This document shows positions 51,795 through 58,945 of a stretch of 64,000 nt of DNA, piece by piece. The notes under the pieces are model-generated. The model made no database searches. It had not been told where the DNA came from and saw only the letters and a program-made list of their open reading frames with translations. The first letter of the stretch is position 1. Each line of letters begins with the position of its first letter. Origin of the DNA: Streptomyces sp. CB01635 (lineage in GTDB: Bacteria > Actinomycetota > Actinomycetes > Streptomycetales > Streptomycetaceae). Both the position numbers and the translations under genes were made by a program. The DNA lies in contig NZ_NNBL01000024.1 in NCBI RefSeq assembly GCF_002803065.1, positions 1 through 64,000 of the forward strand, read 5' to 3'.

Positions 51795-52019
51795 GCGCAA
51801 GGCGATTCGCATGAACCTCCAGAATCCGCTGTCCGGCGCGCGAGACCTTCTGTCAAAGTCCCCCACCCGCTGCCGATCGGGGGAACTCGGCACCGGCCGG
51901 ACACAGGGCGCACCACCGGCCCCCTCCGCGCAGCGTGGGCCAGCGCGCATCTCCGGCTCGGCCGCCGCGCACCGGTCCTGTGGAGTGCCCCGTCGCAGTG
52001 TCGCCCGCGCCGAGGCAGT

Positions 52020-52500
52020 ACCGACGCTGCCCCGAGGCAAGGGCTGGTGGTATGAGATCAAGTTCGACGGGCACCGCACCGTCCTGTGGCGCGACGCCAA
52101 GACCGTCCGGCTGCAGGCCCGGTCTGGGCGACGGTCACCTCGGCGTGGATGGATCTGGCCGTGGCCGGCATGAACTCGCTACGCCTCGGCACGGTCCTCG
52201 ACGGGGAGGCGGTGATCTGCAACGGGGGGGCGACTTCGCGGCCGCGCAGTCCCGTGCGGCCTCCGGCCCGGCCCGCGCCCGCGAGCTCGCCGCTGTGCTC
52301 CCCGCCTCATACGCCGTGTGGGACCTCCTGGCCCACCCCGAACCGGCGACGCCCGCGGACGCCCGTACACCGAGCGGCGCGGCCTCCTGCTCGATCTGCT
52401 CCACGACGTGCCGCGCCCGATCCAGGCCTACCCGCCACAGATGATGCGGACGTCGCGCAGCCCTGGTGCGACACGCTGCAGAGCCAGGGTTGTTTAGGCA
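52020..52500 (+). pseudogene. ATP-dependent DNA ligase (LigD-type) pseudogene
   Basis: Fragments of one ligase appear in three frames: LPRGKGWWYEIKFDGHRTVL with the adenylation Lys (KFDG), then SLRLGTVLDGEAVICNGG, then RARELAAVLPASYAVWDLLA-HPE, then GLLLDLLHDVPRP and ATDDADVAQPW. The order and spacing match the adenylation domain of actinobacterial ATP-dependent ligases. Several frameshifts and the missing OB-fold half show it is dead. Confidence 0.75.
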
Positions 52501-52859
52501 CAACTGCCGTGTCTGGTAAGGGACGTGGGAGCCAGGGATCGAACGCGTTTGTGGGGTGCGGTGAGCTTTGTCTTGAGCTTTGTCTTGTCTGTACGGTCGA
52601 GGGCCTACGCCCACTGCGTGACCCGGCGACCGTCCACCTCGACGAGGGCGACGAGGGCACCGGCGAAAGACGCGGCGTTAGGGTGCGTATCGGGCCGTGA
52701 TCAATGAGCATCGCAGCTTCCGGGGCGGGCGACTGTTTGGGGTGCGGGGCCCGTCGATCTGTGGCTGCGCCGTGTGGGCGCGTGCGATCGGAAGCGATGC
52801 CGCAGGCAGGCAGCGGCGGGGCCCGAGGGCCTCGGGTGCGTGCCCGCAGGGATGGTGTG
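52501..52859. other. Gap with a tRNA-like acceptor end and 12-bp direct repeats
   Basis: GTGGGAGCCAGGGATCGAAC (from 52526) reads on the minus strand like the end of a tRNA T arm plus acceptor strand, but the 5' side of the T stem does not pair. Beside it GAGCTTTGTCTT occurs twice in tandem near 52562-52585. It could be a degraded attachment site; no gene is seen. Confidence 0.3.
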
Positions 52860-53438
52860 TCAGACCATGGCGAGCCGGTCCACCAGCAGCTCCACCCTCG
52901 GCTCGGTGTCCTCCGGTGGCAGCCGTCCCGACCGGGTCAGGGTCGCCAGCCCGTGCAGGGACGCCCAGAACATCTCGGTGAACAGCCCTGGGTGGACGCC
53001 GTCCCCGGCGACCTCGCCCAGGCTCTCCAGCAGCGCGGCGAAGGCGTCCTTGAGAGGTTCCGGGGTGTCTTCCCGTGCGTACGGGAGACCGCCGTCGAGC
53101 TGGAAGATGGCGTCGTAGACCGCCGGGTTGCGTGCGGCGAAGTCGAGGTAGGCGCGCGCGAGGGCGTACACCCGCTCGCGCGGGCCGTGTGCGGCGGCGG
53201 TCGCGGCCCGCACCGCCGCGGCCATCTCGGCGGCGCCCTCCAGGGCGACGGCGCCGATGATCTCCCGTTTGCCGCGAAAGTGGCTGTAGAGGACGGGCTG
53301 GCTGTATTCGATGCGCTCGGCGAGCTGGCGGGTGGTGACTGCGTCCCAGCCCTGCTGCTCGGCGAGTTCGCGGGCGGTGGCCACGATGAGGCGCTCCCGG
53401 CTCGCCCGTTCGCGCTCCTTGCGTTCTTTTACCGACAT
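52860..53438 (-). CDS. TetR/AcrR-family transcriptional regulator
   Basis: The 192-residue protein has the TetR helix-turn-helix (AVTTRQLAERIEYSQPVLYSHF, residues ~33-54) and a TetR_C-type effector domain (YLDFAARNPAVYDAIFQLDG, HPGLFTEMFWASLHGLATLT). AGGATCG precedes the ATG at 53438. CTAGC-N3-GCTAG palindromes in the promoter point to autoregulation and control of the divergent DUF1772 gene. Confidence 0.88.
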   Translation of the reverse strand: MSVKERKERERASRERLIVATARELAEQQGWDAVTTRQLAERIEYSQPVLYSHFRGKREIIGAVALEGAAEMAAAVRAATAAAHGPRERVYALARAYLDFAARNPAVYDAIFQLDGGLPYAREDTPEPLKDAFAALLESLGEVAGDGVHPGLFTEMFWASLHGLATLTRSGRLPPEDTEPRVELLVDRLAMV

Positions 53439-53447
53439 GATTCGATC

Positions 53448-53511
53448 CTAGCACCGCTAGACAAGCGAGCGGCAGAAGAGCTAGCGTTGCCTCATCACCT
53501 AGCGATGCTAG
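53448..53511. promoter_or_regulatory. CTAGC-N3-GCTAG operators between TetR and DUF1772 genes
   Basis: Two perfect palindromes, CTAGCACCGCTAG (53448-53460) and CTAGCGATGCTAG (53499-53511), lie 51 bases apart, with a half-like CTAGCGTTGC (53481-53490) between them. Each sits next to one of the divergent start codons. Confidence 0.8.
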
Positions 53512-53528
53512 ATCCCAGAGGGGTAGTC

Positions 53529-53975
53529 ATGCTCAACGCACTTGAGATCGTCACCACCGTGGTCGTCGGGGTGATGGTGGGGGTGGAGTTCTCCGTCGCC
53601 TTCGTCATGAACCGGATCTTCAACGCACTCCCGGAGGACAGTGGCCAACTCGGCCGCGCCCACGGGGGCCGGATGCTCGGCGCCGTGATGCCGTTCTGGT
53701 ATATCGGATCGCTCGTCCTCGTCGCGGTCTGGGCCGTCGCCGGATGGCACCACCACGGCACAGGCCTCGTCGTCACCGCCGGCGCGCTGCTGATCCTGAG
53801 CGTGGTCATGTCGATCCTGCTGCTCGTCCCGATCAACAACCGGGGCAAGACGTGGACCCCTGACAACCGGCCTGAGGACTGGAAGGAGCAGATGAACCGC
53901 TGGGACCGCTTCCACTACGTCCGCGTCGCGGTCATCATCGCCGCCTTCGCCCTGCTGGTCACCGCCCTCACCTGA
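53529..53975 (+). CDS. DUF1772 (anthrone oxygenase-like) membrane protein
   Basis: The 148-residue protein has four predicted helices (residues ~5-27, 48-70, 78-102, 125-147) and the family pattern VGVEFSVAFVMNRIFNALPE plus PINNRGKTWTPDNRPEDWKE, MNRWDRFHYVRVAVIIAAFA. Some DUF1772 relatives are linked to anthrone oxygenases; the role in bacteria is unclear. AGGGG precedes the ATG. It is divergent from and probably repressed by the TetR protein. Confidence 0.82.
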   Translation: MLNALEIVTTVVVGVMVGVEFSVAFVMNRIFNALPEDSGQLGRAHGGRMLGAVMPFWYIGSLVLVAVWAVAGWHHHGTGLVVTAGALLILSVVMSILLLVPINNRGKTWTPDNRPEDWKEQMNRWDRFHYVRVAVIIAAFALLVTALT

Positions 53976-54039
53976 GCCCGCGGGCTCACCAGGACCCGGA
54001 CGCCAACACCCTCGAACTCCGCGGGCATCCCCAGGACAC

Positions 54040-54278
54040 CGATACCCACCCTCCTTCCGTTTGCGGCCGAGCACATCACCGAAGAGGGATGGGCCTCCCT
54101 GGGCGACCACCTGGTGGCCGGCACGCCCTGCTCACCCTCTTCGGCCTCGTCCTGGAGGACGCGAACCCGGCCGAGCGCGCACGCTCCCGTCCGCCCTCCC
54201 CGCGCCGGTACGCGACATCTGGCACGCCGTCGGTCGCCCCGCTACGCCCGCCACATCAGCCGCGTCCGCGCCGTCTGA
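54040..54278 (+). pseudogene. Hemerythrin-domain protein fragment with three frameshifts
   Basis: Successive frames give PFAAEHITEEGWASLGDHLV, ALLTLFGLVLEDANPAERA, TLPSALPAPVRDIWHAVGRP and RYARHISRVRAV followed by TGA at 54276-54278. Joined, this is the C-terminal half of the hemerythrin-like proteins common in actinobacteria. The N-terminal half with the first metal ligands is missing. Confidence 0.65.
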
Positions 54279-54340
54279 CCAGGCCCCATACGACTCACCA
54301 GGCTCCACCAAGCTCACCAAGACTCGCATGGAGAAGAACA

Positions 54341-54766
54341 ATGTCGCTGAAGAAGATCAACACCGTCCTGGCCGCCGCCTTCATCCTCTTCATCCTCTGG
54401 TTCGGGACCGAGTTCATCCTGAGCCCGGAGACGACGGCGCCGGGCTACGGCCTGCCGAGCTGGCCGTCCGGCGACGGTGACGGCTTCCTGATCATCAAGG
54501 GAATCCGCGACGTCGTCTTGGCCCTGGTCCTGGGCATCCTGCTGGTGACGGGCCACCGCCGTGCGCTGGGCTGGGCGCTGCTGGTGGAAGCCCTCGCCGC
54601 GTACGGCGACATGACCAACGTGCTGGCCCACCACGGCTCCGTGGCCACCGCGCTCGGCGTCCACGGCCTGACCGCGACTCTGATGGTGGTCAACGGCCTG
54701 CTGATGATGCGCGAGACCCGCAAGGTCGAGGCCGCTCCGGCGACGCTCGCCCCGCAGCCCGCCTGA
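54341..54766 (+). CDS. DUF4267 small membrane protein
   Basis: The 141-residue protein has four hydrophobic helices: NTVLAAAFILFILWFGTEFI, GIRDVVLALVLGILLVTGHR, ALGWALLVEALAAYGDMTNV and GVHGLTATLMVVNGLLMMRE, with the conserved SPETTAPGYGLPSWP loop. This is the DUF4267 layout; function is unknown. GGAGAAGAAC precedes the ATG. It lies downstream of the decayed hemerythrin gene and may belong to the TetR/DUF1772 transcript. Confidence 0.8.
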   Translation: MSLKKINTVLAAAFILFILWFGTEFILSPETTAPGYGLPSWPSGDGDGFLIIKGIRDVVLALVLGILLVTGHRRALGWALLVEALAAYGDMTNVLAHHGSVATALGVHGLTATLMVVNGLLMMRETRKVEAAPATLAPQPA

Positions 54767-55101
54767 TCCCATCGGTTCAAGGTGGCCCGGACTCCGGCCG
54801 GGCCTCCTCAGCGCGCGCCGGTATTCGCGTGTCAGCGGCGGCCGGGAATGCAGTCCGCCGGGCGGATCGTGTGGCCAGATGTGGATCAGGCGGAGTCCGC
54901 CTGAAGCGTTGCACCCCAATGCCGAGCAGGTGGCGGTCGCTTCTTGCCCGGCTGGAAGTGGGGAAACACTCCAAGACTGGCTCGTGATCATTGTTGCTGG
55001 CAGGGCCTCTGCTGAAGTTCGTGCTGGCGCAGACTTTCAGGGCGCGGTGGCCAGGCTGGCCGCGGCGTCCCTGTCCAGAGGCCGACCCAAGGACTGCCAT
55101 C
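54767..55101. other. Intergenic region before fabV
   Basis: No supported gene. Long frames here are antisense or out-of-frame extensions of fabV. AAGGA near the right end is its ribosome-binding site. Confidence 0.4.
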
Positions 55102-56316
55102 GTGAACGAGCGCGTTCTGACTCCCCGCAATCGGGGTTTCCTCTTTCTCGACTCCCACCCGGCGGGGTGCAGGCAGGTGGTGGCCGACATGTGGCAGGTA
55201 TGCCCCGCCCCTGTCGGCGTACCGGAGGGCGACGGGCCGGTCGCGCTGGTAATCGGGTCCTCCGCCGGATACGGCCTCGCGGCCACGCTCGCCGGACTCA
55301 AGCGGGCCGGTATCCGCGGTATCGCGGTGTCCTTCGAGAAGGCCCCCACTGTGCGGCGCACCGCGACGGCTGGCTGGTACCGCACCGCCGCCACCGCCGA
55401 CATCGCCCGCACCGCCGGGCGGGACCTGATCTTCCTCAACGGCGACGCGTTCTCCGACCAAATGAAGGACCAGGTCGCCGACCTCATCGAGCAGCGATTC
55501 GGCGGTCGGCTGGACTACTTGATCTACTCGGTGGCCGCGCCCCGGCGCACCGATCCCGACACCGCCACCACCTACGCTTCGGTCCTCAAGCCGATTGGCC
55601 AGGCGAACCGGACCAAGACCCTCGTCTTCGACGAGGAGGGTGTTCCTGAGGTCCGTGAGGTGGAGACCGGGCCGGCCGAGGGTGACGACGTGGATCAGAC
55701 CGTCGCCGTGATGGGCGGCGCGGACTGGGAGCGCTGGATCGACCACCTCGCCGGGCGGGGACTGCTTGCCGGCAAGTTTGCCACCGCCGCGCTGTCCTAT
55801 ATCGGCTCGCCACTGACGGCTGCAATCTACCGACAGGGCACCATCGGCGCGGCCAAGGCCCATCTGGAGGCCACCGCCCGCACCCTGAACGACCGGCTCG
55901 ACAAGATGGTGGGCGGGCGGGCCGTGACCTCCGTCAACGGCGCCGCCGTTACCCAGTCCTCCACCGCGATCCCCGGCATCGCCCTGTACACCGGCCTGCT
56001 GCGCGGCGTTCTCGGAGCGGGCCTCGTCCCGCCGATCCGCCAACTCGCCGCTCTGTGGGACGAGCTCACCGGGGTTGTCCCGCTCGCGCTGGACGACGAG
56101 GGCCGTGTTCGTCTGGACGCGTTCGAACTCACCGACGACGTCCAGGCGGCCGTGGCCGAACGTTGGGAGACCGCCACCACAGCGAACATCGCCGACCTGG
56201 CCGACCTCGACTGGTTCCGCGCTGAACTCCGACGTCTCTACGGATTCTCCGTGCCCGGAATCGACTACGCGGCGCCGGTCGCCACGGATGTCCCCTGGCC
56301 CGACCACACCCCCTGA
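55102..56316 (+). CDS. fabV: FabV-type trans-2-enoyl-ACP/CoA reductase
   Basis: The 404-residue protein matches FabV: RNRGFLFLDSHPAGC near the start, the NADH loop ALVIGSSAGYGLAATLAGLK, SFEKAP, LIYSVAAPRRTDP, and the FabV-specific active site Y243-x8-K252 (YRQGTIGAAK), with LYGFSVPGIDY near the end. It reduces the enoyl double bond in fatty acid synthesis and is insensitive to triclosan. GTG at 55102 is preceded by AAGGA; upstream codons do not match the family. It stands alone, so it may be an accessory isozyme rather than the housekeeping reductase. Confidence 0.92.
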   Translation: MNERVLTPRNRGFLFLDSHPAGCRQVVADMWQVCPAPVGVPEGDGPVALVIGSSAGYGLAATLAGLKRAGIRGIAVSFEKAPTVRRTATAGWYRTAATADIARTAGRDLIFLNGDAFSDQMKDQVADLIEQRFGGRLDYLIYSVAAPRRTDPDTATTYASVLKPIGQANRTKTLVFDEEGVPEVREVETGPAEGDDVDQTVAVMGGADWERWIDHLAGRGLLAGKFATAALSYIGSPLTAAIYRQGTIGAAKAHLEATARTLNDRLDKMVGGRAVTSVNGAAVTQSSTAIPGIALYTGLLRGVLGAGLVPPIRQLAALWDELTGVVPLALDDEGRVRLDAFELTDDVQAAVAERWETATTANIADLADLDWFRAELRRLYGFSVPGIDYAAPVATDVPWPDHTP

Positions 56317-56336
56317 TACCCGTCCGGAAGGCGATA

Positions 56337-56772
56337 GTGGGAAGGCACTGCTCGACGGCCTCGCCCATATCGACAGGGCGCGCGGTAGCGCGAGTACGCG
56401 GCTTCGCCGGAGCCCGGTCCGCGCAGGTCATGCTGATAATGCGTTGGCAGGGCGAGGAGGTGTTCGCCGCGCGCCAGGGCATGCTCGGCTTCAACTTCTG
56501 CGCGGAAGCCGGAGTCGCTGGTGCCGGCGTAGCCCTCGAACATCTGGATGCCAAGGTGGCGGTACCGGACGACGTCGGATGCAGCATCGCCGCCGTCGAC
56601 GGGACCTGGAGCAGCGAGGACTTCTCGTTCTACGTCGTCGGCGACGACCCGCCTCAGTGCGTGCGTCAGCCTGCCCGACGCGGGCCTGTACCGGATCATC
56701 GCCAGGGCCGACTACGACCCCGAAGCGACACAGCTCGTCCTCGCCGGCCCTGACCAGCTCGACGACGAGTAG
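56337..56772 (+). pseudogene. Decayed hypothetical gene, first part
   Basis: One frame gives QVMLIMRWQGEEVFAARQGM, VALEHLDAKVAVPDDVGCSI, DGTWSSEDFSFYVVGDDPP; a shift near 56655 gives CVSLPDAGLYRIIARADYDP then ATQLVLAGPDQLDDE with a stop at 56772. The joined peptide reads like a small beta-rich protein of unknown family, broken by a frameshift. Confidence 0.4.
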
Positions 56773-56814
56773 CCGCGCTCTGCCCGAGCATGAGGTGCGC
56801 AGCGACCGAAGGAC

Positions 56815-57183
56815 CTGGTACTCGACCCGCCGCACGGCGTGGCCGCGCTGCGGCTCGGCACGACGCTGGAGGAGGCGGTCGCCGCGGCGCCGCGGGAGTG
56901 GGGCGAGGCCGGCGTCCTGCGCCGTTCCGAGGACGACGCGATGGCCGAGGAGGACGGGGACGTGGTGACCGCGATCGAGCTGTGGTGGCCCGGTGAGGGC
57001 CGTGTCTCCAGCACACGCGTGCTGCTCGACGGGGACGAGGTGTTCACCACCCCCGCCCGGGGGGCTTCGCAGCAACCACAGATCGATGGCGGCGTGCCAT
57101 ATCGAGTCCTCATCGTCAGGACCCCACAGGCGGGCACCCGGCCGACACTCAACCATGCTGCTGACCTCGGTAGACATGCCTAG
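56815..57183 (+). pseudogene. Decayed hypothetical gene, second part
   Basis: The frame contains GVAALRLGTTLEEAVAAAPR, EWGEAGVLRRSEDDAMAEED, TAIELWWPGEGRVSSTRVLL and DGDEVFTTPA, which look like real coding sequence, then runs into unrelated codons. No ribosome-binding site or family match. It may be the remains of a gene neighbouring the preceding fragment. Confidence 0.35.
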
Positions 57184-57485
57184 ATCTGGCACGCCAGGCC
57201 GGTGTCGAGCACCTGCCTTCTATCCACCTGCTCGCGGGCGCAACTTGCGACACCTGAAGTGCTCAGGCCGGCCAACGAGAACGCTCAGGGGCTTTCCAAT
57301 GGAGAAGACAAGCCTCGGAGCCCGTGCTGGATGGACCGCCTTCCGGTGGGACCGACATTGATCAGCGGATTGGGAAGGAAGCCAGAGCCGTCGGTGGCTC
57401 CTCGGCAACGCACCTCAATCCCCACGCGCGCCGCATGTTCTGTGGTGGTAGGCGAATCCTGTGGCGATCGGGGAACTCGCACTAT

Positions 57486-57716
57486 ATGACTACTTCGGCG
57501 AATCCGGATCCGCAGAGGACCACAGGACTGGAACCCGGCGGGAGCGTGCAGCCGGGGGAGGCGCCGCCGGCCGAGGGCAGCATGTCGGGGGCGGGTCCTC
57601 AGGAGACTTACAACCCGTTCAGGGGATGGGCGAGGGCGCCTCTGACGGTGATCCTCGTCCTCGTGGTGCTGGTCGCGGCCTTCTTCCTCGCGTACGCGCT
57701 CGTGCTGCTGCTCTGA
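57486..57716 (+). CDS. DUF6480 small membrane protein
   Basis: The 76-residue protein has the DUF6480 layout: a conserved soluble N-terminus (NPDPQRTTGLEPGGSVQPGE, APPAEGSMSGAGPQE) and a single C-terminal helix (PLTVILVLVVLVAAFFLAYA). It is a common Streptomyces family of unknown function. GGGGA lies upstream of the ATG at 57486. The C-terminal helix suggests membrane tethering with the acidic N-terminus inside. Confidence 0.75.
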   Translation: MTTSANPDPQRTTGLEPGGSVQPGEAPPAEGSMSGAGPQETYNPFRGWARAPLTVILVLVVLVAAFFLAYALVLLL

Positions 57717-58089
57717 TTGTGGGAAGCGCGGGCGCCAGGAGGGTGGGAGAAAGCTGGACGGCTACCCGGTCAGACGCGCGAGCGGACACCCGGCGTCCCT
57801 CACAAAGCCGGGCACGAGTACAAGCCGGCTGCCCGGGTCCTAGTCGTATCCCGTGGAGTGTCACGAACCCTGAGGAAGGCATGGGAGGACTCGCACCGCG
57901 CCGCCCTGAAGTCGACATGCGGGAGGCACTCGCTGCGCGGAGTGGACGACGGTGAGAGCCCACGACAGTTCCCGGAAAACTTGCAGTCTCGCGGCAGCAA
58001 CAGGCGTCCTGCCAGCATTTTGGTGCGGGCAGGACGCCTGCTGTTCCTTGCTGGGCTGTCTCTGGGCCGTCAACCTTCGGGGACGGGCT
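57717..58089. other. Gap between DUF6480 gene and transposase scar
   Basis: About 370 bases without a supported gene; the minus-strand frame here is the out-of-frame continuation of the transposase remnant. Confidence 0.4.
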
Positions 58090-58345
58090 CTAGCTGTATT
58101 GACCTGAAGCGTTGTTGGCCCGGTGATGGGTGGCTGGCCGCCGAGTGCGGTGTGTCCGCGGTGGTGGTTGTAGTGGTGGAGGAAGTCTGCCAGGGCTGCG
58201 CTGCTGCGTTGAGGGTTGCTGGTGTAGGGCCTGATATAGGCCCATTCCTTGAGCAGGGTGCGGTTGAAGCGTTCGACTTTGCCGTTGGTCTGGGGGTGGT
58301 AGGCGCGTGTGGTGACGCAACTGGGCACCGGTGGTCTCCGCGTCG
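58090..58345 (-). mobile_element. IS481-family transposase remnant, 3' end
   Basis: The minus strand encodes TTRAYHPQTNGKVERFNRTL, LKEWAYIRPYTSNPQRSSAA, LADFLHHYNHHRGHTALGGQ and, after a shift, NNASGQYS with a stop. This is the third catalytic block (Glu in GKVERFN) and C-terminus of an IS481 transposase. The first two catalytic residues are missing. Confidence 0.72.
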
Positions 58346-58537
58346 TGGTGCGCGCGAGCATGCGCGCCGTCGGTCGCCCTGTCCTGTCAGGTCGTCCGCT
58401 TCGGGGACAGAGTGATACCCCATGGGGTGGCGCTGCCCGTGGATCCCTTACGTGATCTTGCGTGGGTGGGAGGGCCGACCATGTCGGCTCCCTGTCGATT
58501 CAACTGATCGGACTCCCTATCGGAACGAGGTCGTCAC

Positions 58538-58945
58538 ATGCGCCGTACCGGATTCCTGACCCTGGCCACCGCCTCGCTGCTGTTCGCCCCCGGCCCCGTC
58601 GCCGCGGCCGAGCCCGACGCGGCCGTCACCGTGACCGCGCCGGCCGCGGACTCCGTGCCCCCGGCGGGCGGCAGCCTGTTCGTGGGCTGGGACAACAGCA
58701 CCGGGCAGGAGGTGGGCATGTGGCTCGTCCGGGGCGAGGCGGACCGCGTGGTCCAGTTCGCCGCGAAGCTCACCGACGCCCCGTCGGGCGAGACGGCCAC
58801 GGTCCTGCCGGACGTGCCCGAGGGCGCGGGCTACACGATCGAGATCGTCGCCCGCGACGGCGGCGAGCAGGGCTACAGCGCGTCCTTCTCCGTGGGGCAG
58901 GAGCCGCAGGGCGCGGCAGGCCCTGCGGCTCCTGCCGCGTTCTAG
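58538..58945 (+). CDS. Secreted Ig-like/Ser-Thr-rich wall-type domain protein
   Basis: The 135-residue protein has a signal peptide (MRRTGFLTLATASLLFAPGP, cleavage after VAAA) and a beta-rich domain: VTVTAPAADSVPPAGGSLFV, GWDNSTGQEVGMWLVRGEAD, DVPEGAGYTIEIVARDGG. This resembles the Kre9/KNH-like N-terminal domain found in extracellular proteins, which bind wall or sugar polymers. It ends with an Ala/Pro-rich tail. ATG 58538; its stop touches the convergent FUSC gene. Function is inferred only. Confidence 0.65.
   Translation: MRRTGFLTLATASLLFAPGPVAAAEPDAAVTVTAPAADSVPPAGGSLFVGWDNSTGQEVGMWLVRGEADRVVQFAAKLTDAPSGETATVLPDVPEGAGYTIEIVARDGGEQGYSASFSVGQEPQGAAGPAAPAAF

Noticed and set aside
52526..52600. 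Second tRNA-derived attachment site
   Set aside because: Only ~20 bases resemble a T arm and acceptor strand, and the T stem does not pair; too weak to call beyond a note.
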